In this document: piece after piece, positions 8,901-18,057 of the stretch | How the letters are laid out: each line of letters starts with the position of its first letter | How positions within the stretch are numbered: position 1 is the first letter of the stretch | Assembly: GCA_008931825.1 (NCBI GenBank) | Contig: QXVZ01000252.1 | Span: forward strand, 1-24,989 | DNA: 24,989 bases | DNA from: Phallusia fumigata | Lineage: Eukaryota; Chordata; Ascidiacea; Phlebobranchia; Ascidiidae | Reading direction: 5' to 3' | Position numbers and translations under genes: made by a program | The notes under the pieces: generated by a model | Seen by the model: only the letters and a program-made list of their open reading frames with translations | Told to the model about the DNA's origin: nothing | The model's database searches: none

Positions 8901-11900
8901 GAAATACGTGGGCCTCCCGATGGCGCAATAGCCACGTCATTGCACGTAGAAGAATCTGAAATCTTCTGAAATTCTTCGCTAGGCAACCGATTTCTGCTTT
9001 TTGTCGCTGGAGGCGCATGTTTTGAGACACGTGGGCCTACCGATGGCGCAATAGCCACGTCATTGCACGTAGAAGAATCCAGAATCTTCTGTTTTTCTTC
9101 GCCAGCAATGGGATGGTTATAGGGTTTTTGAAACTCTTCTGCCTTTTGATTTTCGTTGACGGCACATTGATCTATATTTCTCGTAATTTTAGTATCTTCT
9201 GGTGTTGTACGGTTATAATCATTATCATGGACATTTATTTGAGAAATGGCTGGTTCAGAAAGTCCGTCCGCTGTATCGCTTTCATAGTTAACCGACAAGA
9301 GGTCCAGAGCACTTTCCTCATTTTCACGAATCCTATTTAGGTTCCTCGGTAGGACGCGAAAAACCACGTAGTCGCTTTCATCACTAGGGGGCGCCACCCC
9401 TGCTGATAGAGATGGCCTTGTTGGTTCAGCTGTCTCGAAGAAAGCGCTCCCAGGCTGCTCGTCCGTATCTCCAACATTGCGCTGATTCGGTGTACGGCGC
9501 CTTGCGATGTTGCCAAATTTTTCTACCAATGATTCCGGTACGGTCCCGAAAACCTTGTTTTCTTCGGGTGAACTATTGGTTTTCTTTGTTGGTTTGCTTT
9601 TCGAAGCGCCCGCTGAGGGGTAGGGTGAAATTGAGGGATGCTTTTTTCTTTCTCTTGACGATTGAACTCCCAAGCTGTTGGGTGATTCAGCTTTGCTGAA
9701 GCCAGGATCGTCGCTGGAACTAAAAAAAAGGAATATGTGCTTGATTTTAATGCGTAACTTCTCATTAGTTTTAGCTAGAATGATAGTTTAAGGCAGTGGT
9801 TCCCAACCAGGTAGGATTTTTAAGAGTTAAGAGGAGAAATTTCCACTTCGTAGTTAAGTTATTCATGGTAAGTGTAGTATTTTTTAGGTAGACCAGTGGT
9901 TCCAAACCTGGTAATATTACTTTATATCACTTCTTGTCTTGAACGGGAGGAATAAAAAGTTTCAAAATAAGGAGAAATGCATTAAAAAAAGTTGGAACCA
10001 CAGATAATTTTATAAAAGTCGCCATTGAATTCTGGATGTTGGGGCTGTTGTTCCGAATTAAGTGAGGGTAGGCAAAAGTGGATCATTTGTTAAATTTTGG
10101 GGTTTGCGTTAAACAAGGAAGAAAAAAGTCCTAAAATCACATAATCACACAATGTTATATTCACCTAGTGCTGTCTGCTAGACTCAAAGCAGCAGGGGAT
10201 GTCTTTCTTTCCAACTTCATCACGTAATAATCCGAACTCTGGCCCGAAGAGGACAACGAACTTGTGCTCGACTTCCAATGCTCCAAGTAGTTGTCATCAA
10301 ACGTCACGCTCTTCCGTCTTCTTCCCTCTCCTCCCTGTTTTAGAAGTTTGTGAAAGAAGCGCTTGATTGTTTTCGGTAATCTCCTCTTGGAAAGCATCAC
10401 ACGGGTGGATGAGAAGTTTGGTGAATCAGGCTTCCTCCTGCGTCTTGCTCCGAACATCCTCCTGATTCTGGATATCTTGGTCTTCCTGCTTATGATCTCG
10501 TCGCTGGGAGCTCGTCGGGATGTTGATGGAGCACGCGAGAGCTCCTCTTCCGAAGATTCCTCCAAACTGCTGCTGTCTTCCTCACTTGAAAAGGCGATGG
10601 CCTCTTTCTTCTTTTCTCTAACATCCGAGGAGGAACGGCTGCCTTTAGTTCCTGGCAAAGACTGTTCACGTGAAGCATCAGAAGACATTGATGTTTGTGT
10701 TGCAGAAGATACAACCGATGTCACTGATTTAAGTTGTTTTAAACCAGCACCAACGATTCTCTGAACAGATTTCGAAGTTGGGACAAATCGTTTTCGATTC
10801 ATCCCAGTCGCCAATCCCTTACTAATGAGCTCACTTGAAATTGAAACTTGACAAACCATCTTGTACACAATAAAAGCTACGTCGTCGTCAGATTGGAACC
10901 TAAATCCTGGTGAATCTGGTAAAAGCTTTTGCAAGCTCTGAGCCTCGGTATTAAGAAGCTCTATCATATGGTTGAGGCTCTTGATTTTGGCTCCAGAAGC
11001 TATACGTGCTGACGTAGTTGCGCTTTTTAGTTTTCCCTTTCCTCCTGTTTTCATCTTTTGAAGCGCAGCAAACTTCGTTGGAAGACTTGTGTATTCCACA
11101 GAAGCTTCGTCGTCTTCATCAAACGAATCCAAATAGTCGTCTAAGACTTCAGTTCTTGAAATCCCTGTGGGCGGAGCCGGAATTTTGCATTTATTGATGC
11201 TTTTGTATTTTCCAGTCCTGGATTTTTCAGGTTGTGTATCATGTTTATTGCTTGGTTCATCGAGTTGTGTTTGTTCTTCAGCAGTTGGCTTCGCAGATTT
11301 AAAAGTATTTCCTGCGATGTAATTTTCTATGATGCGCAACCTCTTGGCGTCTTTAATACATTGCTCTGAATACGTCATGGCGCCAAAGTCAAGCGCCGCG
11401 GCGCCAATCTCCGTGGTCAAAACGTCTTCGAAGAATTCCTCGGACTTAACATCCAAAAGTGAAGTGTCAATCGCCTCCTCAGTCATGTAGCGGCTTATGC
11501 CTAACACAAGTGCNGTCATACGGAGAGGGAGTGATGTCATCAAAGCCGTATTCAGCGTGCTTGACGTCACTTGCGTTTGACACAGGCGGTGTGACGTCAC
11601 TAGGGTTAGATACAGACCGCGTGACGTCACTAGGGTTAGATACAGACCGCGTGACGTCACTAGGGTTGGATATAAACCGCCTGACGTCACCAAGGTTATA
11701 AATTGAACACGAAAGGTCATCCGGATTAAATGTATCGTTTGTGACGTTACTAGGAAGCGACGGTAAGTGCATGACGTCACTAAGGTTGAATGACGAGTGT
11801 GTGTCGTCATTGGCAGTGTGGGGGCCCTTTTTGGATGAGGCGGGCGTGTTTATACGCATTTCTTTATTTTTCTCTCCTAACCGGGAGGTTCTGGATAAAG

Positions 11901-14900
11901 TTGTAATTCGCCCTAAATCTTCATCATGCTTCGTTGCCGATTTAGTTTGCTTCGAGTTCGTCGACTTTTTTAACGCTTCCGACTCGTCATTTTGACCCGG
12001 AATAAAACCGGATATTTCCTTGACGGTTTTTCTGTCTCCGTCTGAGTTCTGAGATAGCTTAAAAACCTTAGACTCGTCAGACAGTCTTGGCACTAAATCG
12101 TAAATCGGTTGCGGTACAGATTTCTCTCTTACTGTGCGTTTTGACTTCTTAAACCTAACTGAATGTTTTGACCTGTCTGGAACTGTATCGTAAACTCGTT
12201 CTGGAAGTAAAATACCGTTCTTGAATATTTCCAAATCATCAGAGCTGGGTACTTCGTCATACACGTGATCACTGACATCGGATGGAACTGACCTTTTTCC
12301 CCTTTCGTCTGCGCCGATTTTGACCCAGCCCTGAACAACATTGCTCAACTTGCGATAGAAAGAATTGTTGGTGCTCTTTAGTGATTTGTCTGATCTTAAG
12401 CTGTGCAAATAGCCGCTGTACCAACTTCCAGTCGATGAAAGTCCTAAACTACTAGCACGAGAGGGTCTACGAAGTAGCCGCATTCCGTTTTTCATCTTTC
12501 CAGTCTCTTGTTCCATTGCACTGCGGTTTAACAGTTGGTTGAATGTGAAGTCGCACTTTGGGTCGATTTGCTTTTTACTTTCGGGAAACTCTACCTCCCG
12601 CCGCCGCCACTTCTTGAGGTTTTCGTCGATGTCGTGCAGCATGTCGATACGCAGCAGCTTTAGTTTATCGGCGAGCTTTTTGTTCGCGCTAAAGGGGTTT
12701 TCCCGCTCGTTTGGAATCCGCATCAAGAACTTGCCGCGCGCGCCACCTTGCGGAGTACGAATGTTCCGTTTTCGCCCGATTACAAGGGGCCTTGAAGAGC
12801 TGTTAAAGCGCCCAAATTCAAACGAGGTTTCATCGGATGAAAGCACTGACGCTGGATCTTTTATAACGGAGTCCTCCCGCAACGGCTGCATGTTGTTCAT
12901 AGAAAACAACTCCTGTCTTGAAAGTCGACGTTTGTGAGCAAAATTCTGCCTGAAATCGGTCGCGAAACGTTTCAACTTTCCGCCGACTTTTACGCTCATC
13001 CGCCGTATTCGCTTCTGCAGGAACTGCTCGGGTTCGCTCTCCTTTACAATATTTTGTCCTTCGCCATACGCACCAGGCTGTTGTTGAATTCTCGGGGGTG
13101 GTTTTTCGGCCATTAGGGGCGGTAGAGAGAGTGCTGAGTCGCCAGAACCGAAGAGCTGTGTTTCGTAAACGCCTCCCGTCAACGCCTTCTCTGGTTCGCC
13201 CCGCTGATGCAGCTTCCCCAGTATAACGGTTTTCCTAGTAAAGATAAAATGAACATCAATTTATAAAGCTCTGGCAAATGTATTTTTGTGTACAGATATA
13301 CCAGTCGTCTTTCTCAGGGTGAACAGCACTCAAAGCGAGACTTACAACACACAAAGACTAAACGCCTTAATAAAGTTCATACAATGTCTGGCATTTAGTT
13401 CCCAACCTTTTTTTAGCAATCCTAATGTTTTATAATTTCATTTTGCAAAATGTCGCGACCCATATGTATATTTGTTGGGGGCAAGTTGAGTCTCTTTGCT
13501 CACGTACAACAGAACACTAGTAAAACGCCTTTTACTTGCAAAAAAGGAAAATTTCACCCACATACTTGTACGTCCCATCTTCGTTACGCAATTTTCCCAC
13601 CAGCACGATGTGGTCTTCAACTGGAACCTCGCGTCCCACTGTCGTCATGAATTGCTGACGTCCCGCGGCGTCTGATGTGTCACGAGGATGAATTTCCTCC
13701 TCGAAACTTGGTTTTATTTCAAGCGGTTTCTCCTTCTTCTGTAATATAAATTTTGTGACAGCTTGATTCTGCGACTAAATAAGGGGTTGGCGAAATGGGC
13801 GCCGACAGAAAATGTTCCAAGAAGGGTAAATCTTAACACCTCAATATTTTTATGTTTTTATAGCACGTTTATAATTAATAAAGTACATTTTTCGGGATTC
13901 CAGGAGTGGAAGGGGCCCCTCTTGCCTCTACGTGCCAGCGCTCATTATCGGCAACGTTTTAAACGCGGTGTGCCATTTTACAAATTACATTTATGTCAAA
14001 ATGTCAATGGCTTCGCGTACCATGTTGATGTGTTGCCCACTCTATGTTTTAGCGTTTAGTAGGCTATAGTCGTTAAATCTGTAAAACCTGGTTTACACGT
14101 GCTCTCTGTAGCTCGTTGCTGCAGTTGCACTGAACTTAATGACAAACAATGGGGAGGTTGCTCAACTTGGCTCTAAAATCTTCTGGGATATGAAATCATA
14201 AATCACTTGGCGAGTCATAAATGTTGATAATTTTCACAGCAGTTTAATAAAACCCGCAAGAAAGACGGATGGCAGCTACAGTTAAGAATCCATGGTCAAC
14301 ACCATTAGCGCTTCGCAGAGCAAAACCTGCAGAACCATTTTCTATTACCTGTTGAAAATGAACTCTTCCAGCGTTTCTGTGTTCGCTTGAAGACCCCAGA
14401 AGCTTCAAGTTGCCTCGGAAAGTGCCTGCAGCCTTCTTTGCCTTTCTTGCACTGTCCGATGGCCTAGTGACAGCGCTATCCGAAGGATGTTTTACAACAG
14501 GTATACTGGTCTCGCCAGTATGAAGGCCCGGTTGACTTTCGGTTGAACTGTTGTCTCCTTCAGGGAAATATAAAAAATCATTCAGTTGAGACCAGTAGCA
14601 AACAATTTTTCGAAAGGATTGACCTGTGTATATGGGTAATTACCCACTAGTGGTTGATAGTAGGGTAACAGGTGGGTTATTAGCTGAGGTGGCTGAAAAT
14701 AGCACTATTTATATTGAGTGTGGGAAAACTAGCAAACTAGATGAATTAAATATTAGTAAATTGTGGAAAATGGAAATTCGGTCAGAACAGAAATGAATGA
14801 TGAAGAAAAAAGGTTTATAACCCCTGAACTGGGAGAACATACACAAGGACAAAAAATTTCCCATATTTTTTTCTGCAATTATTAGAAGAATGAAATATGT

Positions 14901-15572
14901 TTTACTGTAAATCACCATTTTTGTAAACCCAAACGCTGGTATTTAAAATATGGACCGGGGCTTACATCATATGAAACTTGTGCTTTAATACCTTCTTCTG
15001 CGCCTGGTAGTTCGTGGTGTTTCACAGTTTTCGGAACAGAAACTCCGGTATGACTTTTCCCGACGTGGCGCAACAAAGGTGCAGTAACCTTCTCTACGTT
15101 CTTGCGCGTCTCCTGCGTTCTTTTCATCTCCATCAACATATCTGAAGCTCGCCTGCCCATCCCGTCTTTTTCCGCTTTCGAAACTTGAAGTTTTCTCAAC
15201 GATTCGTTAGATTCAAAGCCAGGTGGCAATGTTGCTCTAAAATCAAAGTTCTCATTGTATTTGGCAAACTTGACGGGTGCTTTTAAATTTAGATGCGAGT
15301 ATTAGCCTATTTATCAACTCATTTTGCTTAGAAAATTTGTTCTGAATCTATGTCGTACATGTAAAAATATGTCGTAATGTCGTACATCTACGTAAATAAA
15401 TTGACATAATTGTTTTTTTAGCCTCCAGACATGAACAAGGCNAAGATGATGAAGAACTAAGAACATTCTGGTATAATGACGATCGCTTTCTGTAGACCTT
15501 CCGCTTGTTTCGTGTGTTTTTCTCTGCCAGAATCTGCGGAAAGTCTCGGGCGACACTTGTTTTATCCGACAT
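5240..15572 (-). CDS. very large uncharacterised disordered basic protein, 8 exons, head-to-head with COG5
   Basis: I assembled these minus-strand exons: 15572-~15437, 15236-14992, 14557-14349, 13738-13566, 13234-10165, 9719-7108, 6735-6533 and 5945-5240. From exon 2 on, every junction has GT-AG ends and phases that match (1, 0, 2, 2, 1, 0), and the spliced reading stays open if the N at 11514 is dropped. The product would be roughly 2,400-2,450 residues. It is rich in Ser, Lys, Arg, Asp and Glu, with few helical segments. Visible elements are Tyr-Asp-x-Val-Pro motifs, a 10-residue tandem repeat, a 41-residue duplication, a Cys/His-rich patch and several RVxF-like motifs. No signal peptide or membrane segment was seen, so it is probably intracellular, perhaps a scaffold (inference). 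I do not recognise the family. The main uncertainties are the exon 1 junction, the exon 2 donor and the stop codon. Confidence 0.6.
5946..6532 (-). other. intron 7 of the large gene
   Basis: It is bounded by donor ACAAA|GTTAGTG and acceptor TACTTCAG. Overlapping short ORFs near 5896-6250 on the same strand lack a junction that fits; an alternative exon cannot be excluded. No repeat was recognised. Confidence 0.45.
6533..6735 (-). CDS. exon 7 of the large disordered-protein gene
   Basis: The acceptor TTGTCTCAG|CACC supplies two bases that complete the codon left by exon 6. The exon reads PAGEYSENNCPRV, then a Lys/Glu-rich stretch and VPVLREYFEDITYK, and ends at AAA|GTTAGT in phase 0. The exact phase fit on both sides is the main evidence that it belongs to this gene. 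Spliced to exon 8 it gives ITYKVNHSPIGGGNIQI, which recalls the end of a tau-type microtubule-binding repeat, but only weakly. Confidence 0.6.
7108..9719 (-). CDS. exon 6 (2.6 kb) of the large disordered-protein gene
   Basis: The acceptor is TTTTTTTTAG|TTCC and the donor is CAGACCAG|GTTGG, open for about 870 codons. Upstream bases up to the acceptor are in frame, so the apparent start inside it is not a true start. The encoded order is a Ser/Pro/Lys-rich N-terminal part, then a 41-residue duplication (copies encoded at about 8981-9103 and 8858-8980). Next comes an acidic Ser/Asp stretch (about 8260-8350) and a helical region with DELNTELQRVVSWAED and EAVDLLRAEVLSLK (about 7900-8250). A Cys/His-rich patch follows (about 7640-7780), then Arg-rich segments with KVKF. 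I recognise no catalytic domain. Confidence 0.7.
7640..7780 (-). other. Cys/His-rich patch in exon 6, possible metal-binding segment
   Basis: Within about 45 codons the protein carries CC, C, HHCC, H, H, CC, C, C and H, embedded in an otherwise Cys-poor disordered protein. The spacing does not match a zinc-finger class I know, so metal binding is only a possibility. Confidence 0.35.
8858..9103 (-). repeat. 123-bp in-frame direct duplication (41 residues)
   Basis: The segments beginning at 8858 and 8981 repeat with a period of 123 bp and are very similar by eye. Each encodes a unit with SSTCNDVAIAPS, SKHAPPA and KSRNRLP. The length is a multiple of three, so the reading frame is kept. Differences between copies include synonymous and conservative changes (I/V, G/V, G/T). 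Confidence 0.8.
9720..10164 (-). other. intron 5 of the large gene, holding a transposon-like insertion
   Basis: The ends are AGCACTAG|GTGAAT and TTTTTTTTAG. The middle is occupied by hAT-like terminal repeats at 9794, 9894 and 9991-10003. Confidence 0.5.
9794..10003. mobile_element. hAT-like MITE remnant(s) in an intron
   Basis: CAGTGGTTCCCAACC starts at 9794, and a variant, CAGTGGTTCCAAACC, starts exactly 100 bp later at 9894. An inverted end, GTTGGAACCACAG, lies at 9991-10003. CAGTGGTTCC-type ends are typical of hAT superfamily non-autonomous elements. No matching 8-bp target duplication was found, so these may be two truncated or nested copies. Confidence 0.45.
10165..13234 (-). CDS. exon 5 (3.07 kb) of the large disordered-protein gene, broken by an N
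   Basis: The acceptor CTTTACTAG|GAAAACC adds one base to the phase-2 codon of exon 4, and the donor ACTAG|GTGAAT leaves phase 2. The frame runs from 13233 to 11515. It meets the N at 11514 and continues in the next frame from 11513 to the donor; with the N removed the reading is continuous (SPYD-ALVLGISRYM). In order it encodes a basic N-terminal part, three Tyr-Asp-x-Val-Pro motifs (about 12264, 12195 and 12105) and a 10-residue tandem repeat (about 11575-11700). A less disordered segment follows (MTEEAIDTSLLDV, FGAMTYSEQCIKDAKRLRII), then a Ser/Glu-rich acidic tract and an Arg-rich end with RKSVTFDD. I recognise no known domain. Confidence 0.7.
11514..11514. other. single N that shifts the reading frame of exon 5
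   Basis: The minus-strand codons end exactly at 11515 (GAC) in one frame and resume exactly at 11513 (GCA) in the next. The N therefore acts as one extra base. Dropping it restores an open frame of about 1,020 codons. Confidence 0.8.
11560..11705 (-). repeat. 30-bp in-frame minisatellite (10-residue unit SNPSDVTRSV) with CRE palindromes
   Basis: Units of 30 bp repeat at about 11591, 11621, 11651 and 11681, with diverged units on both sides. Each encodes a version of SNPSDVTRSV, and diverged units (NLSDV, NLGDV, NASDV) extend the array to about 11810. Every core unit contains the 8-bp palindrome TGACGTCA, and more copies occur nearby at about 11561 and 11771. Confidence 0.85.
13566..13738 (-). 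CDS. exon 4 of the large disordered-protein gene
   Basis: The acceptor is TTTATATTACAG|AAGAAGG and the donor GTACAA|GTATGT. It begins in phase 0 and ends in phase 2, matching exons 3 and 5. It encodes KKEKPLEIKPSFEEEIHPRD, then an ordered-looking segment (VPVEDHIVLVGKLRNEDGTY). The tandem acceptor (CAG followed by AAG) could give isoforms differing by one Lys. Confidence 0.65.
14069..14168 (+). repeat. dispersed repeat, copy 1
   Basis: It shares blocks in the same order with 19416-19512, the clearest being TGCTCTCTGTAGCTCGT, GCAGTTGCACTG and GCTCAACTT. Similarity seems to fade out upstream of about 14000. It lies in intron 3 of the large gene. Confidence 0.5.
14349..14557 (-). CDS. exon 3 of the large disordered-protein gene
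   Basis: The acceptor TATTTCCCTGAAG|GAGAC follows a pyrimidine tract, and the donor is CAACAG|GTAATA in phase 0. It encodes DNSSTESQPGLHTGETSIPV, then a Lys/Ala-rich stretch and ends GRVHFQQ, an RVxF-type motif. The codons are clearly more protein-like than in the other frames. It needs one base from exon 2, which the donor at 14992 supplies. Confidence 0.6.
14992..15236 (-). CDS. exon 2 of the large disordered-protein gene
   Basis: The acceptor is GATTTTAG|AGCAAC. It encodes ATLPPGFESNESLRKLQVSK, then a basic helical stretch (MGRRASDMLMEMKRTQETRK) and ELPGAEEG. Two donors are possible. AGAAG|GTATTA after 14992 leaves phase 1, which fits exon 3. TATGAT|GTAAGC after 14966 is the stronger site but leaves phase 0, which would need an unseen exon. 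I chose the first because it gives a continuous reading (GAEEG-DNSS). Confidence 0.55.
15437..15572 (-). CDS. putative first coding exon of the large gene
   Basis: An ATG at 15572 opens a short basic peptide: MSDKTSVARDFPQILAEK, then NTRNKRKVYRKRSSLYQ and a Ser run. It lies divergently from the COG5 ATG, about 400 bp away, as expected of a first exon. An N at 15442 falls inside it, and no donor gives an unambiguous phase match to exon 2, so the 3' limit is a guess. It could instead be a separate short gene. Confidence 0.4.
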
Positions 15573-15972
15573 TTTAAATTTTTATTCTTCAATAATTTAC
15601 TGAAAATTATGTCTCCTGTTGCCCCCATTGTTGCAAAATAATTGCGCATTGTTGGCGAACAAATGTCACGGTTCAACGATTTTGTTGCGTGCGTGTTCTT
15701 GTTGGTAAACTTTGCAAAATTATTTGAATGTTTTGGATAAAATCCTGATAATTTTGAGGCGATGTTTCTGTGCTCAAAACACACACCTTGACACTTACTT
15801 AATTCTCGATGAAAAAATAGTTTATAGTTGAAGTGTATACTTTAGAAAAATGTGTTTCTAATTTTTGTGTTGACCATTGAACCGACTTTTAGTTTTGTTT
15901 TGACAGCACTTTTAGGAAGATTACAAGTGTCTTGTTTTTGGTTGTGGACGAAAGACTGGCGTTTATTTGAAT
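15573..15972. promoter_or_regulatory. shared intergenic region between divergent start codons
   Basis: About 400 bp separate the minus-strand ATG at 15572 from the COG5 ATG at 15973. The spacing suggests a bidirectional promoter. No clear TATA box or CpG cluster was seen; the sequence is AT-rich. Confidence 0.4.
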
Positions 15973-18057
15973 ATGGAGACTGTGCAAAGTGAAGATGTTT
16001 TGGAAACGTTTGCTTCAAATGGTAATTAATGTTTTTTAAGTTCTATCTTTTTCAATGCTGGATTGGGATATAAAAGGTGACTTGGCAAACAATACATGAA
16101 CATTTGCCATGGCTTAGCAAACAAAGAAATGGTGGATATATTTTAGTTTGTAGAAGAAAGGTGCAAAAACTTTGCATTTTCACAAAAAAAATATGCTTAA
16201 AGCCTTGTGAAAATATTGATCATTTTGTGTTTGTTGCACTGTGTGAGATTGCCTTTGGTAAGGGGTTGAAAAACTACATGCAGCGGACCAAATCTGACAA
16301 TATTATTCGGTCGCAAGTCATATAACTTGCCCAATTATAAGAACTACTTTATGAGAAATTATACTTTATGGTGAGAAAAAGGGTGTGGTTCACCATGCTG
16401 AACTTTATTTATGTGCATGCCTGAATAAGTGTTTTTGTTCTGAAAAAAGACAATGTTTTTGAAAAAGCCATCATAAACAGTTAAGGGAATAAAATTGTAA
16501 GTGGTAAATTGCAGTGTACAAATTAAGATTGACAAGAGTCTGTTATATAAATAGTGGCACATACTGATATCTGGTATTTATTTCTTCAGGCAATTGTGTT
16601 TTTGTTTCATACTTGCCACCTCTGCCTAGACAGAAATATCTGCCAAAAAATAAAATAGTTTCATGGCATTTGGTGCAGCTTTTTGACCTAAAACATGCTT
16701 AACTCCATGTTTAACAACCATTTTCACTGCAGATGTGCTGTCAGATTTTCTGAATGATGATTTTGCAGTTCAGGAATATGCCACCAACGTCATTCAAAGT
16801 GCCGCTATATCTCAAAGACTGGCACAACTTGTCAATGGAATCAGTATGTTGGACAAGGAATTGCAATCACAGGTTAACGACAGTTAAAATTTGTTGTTTA
16901 TCAAGAAAATCATGACAAAGATGTAACACATAACAACTTTATACTGTGTTCATATTACACAACTGTTTAAATATCGTACTAAAAGCAGAGATATTACCCA
17001 GATTGCTTCAAGACACGAGGATTTACTTGCCCAAGCCACTGGTATTGAATCACTTGAGGGTGTTTTAACTATGATGCAGTCAAGAATAAGTTCACTACAA
17101 TCAGCAGTTGACAGGTGTTTGCAATGTTTTTCATACTTTAGCACAAGCTTTTTCTGCAATATTTAATCCTGCTAGTTTTAATACCTTGCATTTTTGTTTT
17201 AGTGTTGCAGTGACTTAAGTCAGAGACTGAGTCTGTCAAAGTCATTGTTTAACAAGCCTAATTTAATTTTTTTCATTTGGGTTTTATGCAAAACGCTATG
17301 ACAAATAGACTGCTATGTTGTAATTCACTAAAAGGAAAAGTTGTTTTTATGTATTTTGGCACTGCATAGAATATCCTTGAGTAACCAAACATAAATATTT
17401 ATTAAATCTGACATAGGTATTGTTTACAACACTGCGCCTTCGACACCAAACTTTATAATATCATATATGATTTGCAAATGCTCAGGTGGTCGCACAACGC
17501 TCTTACATTTAAAAGACTGTTAGTCCAAATCCCACCTTGTTTTCTGTTAGGGGTGATAGTAAAGAAAATGATTGTAACTATTAAATGTGTTTCGATGGTA
17601 ATCCTATCTTAGGGGTGGTGGTTTCAAGGATATATTACATGTAGTCATGTGACAGAAACACAAAAGACACCTATGCTGGAAAGTATAGGAATATTTTTAT
17701 TCACAGAATTCGAAGTAAAGTTGGTGAGCCTTTTCAGAAAATTAATGCAAGGACGACGCAGCTGGGTCGACTGCAGGTGAGATGTTGAACCTTATCTGAC
17801 TTGTATTTGAACTTGAATAAATAACTTGTTTTTGGCACAGCATTGTCTGGGGCAAAGTTCTCTATAAATGTCATACAGGCCAATCTTTGTAAGCAGACAT
17901 TGCATTTGGGATAATTACACAAATATTTTTTGCCAGGTAACATGTGATCTGTTGAGACGGATTATTCGTATTCAGCGACTAAGCAAGCGGCTCCACAGTC
18001 AACTTCAAGGAGGAGTGAGGGAAATCACCAAAGCAGCTCAAAGTTTAAGTGAACTAG
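15973..18057 (+). CDS. COG5: conserved oligomeric Golgi complex subunit 5 (5' part, five exons)
   Basis: COG5 is a subunit of the COG tethering complex, which works in retrograde vesicle traffic within the Golgi and keeps glycosylation enzymes in place. The exons are 15973-16021, 16733-16872, 17002-17114, 17707-17776 and 17937-18057, with matching phases (1, 0, 2, 0, 1). They encode about 164 residues. Diagnostic stretches are [54 protein letters not shown] and [19 protein letters not shown], then [13 protein letters not shown]. These align block by block with the human COG5 N-terminal region as I remember it ([19 protein letters not shown] is nearly identical). Human COG5 has a little over 800 residues, so most of the gene lies beyond the right edge. 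The last visible donor is CTAG|GTTAGT. The start is the first ATG, giving [13 protein letters not shown]. It is transcribed divergently from the large disordered-protein gene. Confidence 0.93.
16022..16732 (+). other. COG5 intron 1
   Basis: 711 bp, ATG|GTAATT to CACTGCAG. It contains an 82-codon ORF (16077-16325) with no recognisable domain, judged chance. Confidence 0.7.

Noticed and set aside
10363..10764. 133-codon plus-strand ORF
   Set aside because: It is the antisense shadow of exon 5, whose Ser-rich codons give Leu/Ser-rich reverse frames.
15314..15784. 156-codon minus-strand ORF over the COG5 promoter side
   Set aside because: It overlaps the better exon candidate starting at 15572 in another frame, spans an N and has low-complexity AT-rich coding.
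16077..16325. 82-codon plus-strand ORF in COG5 intron 1
   Set aside because: It lies between two COG5 exons that join cleanly in phase, has no recognisable domain and looks like AT-rich chance sequence.
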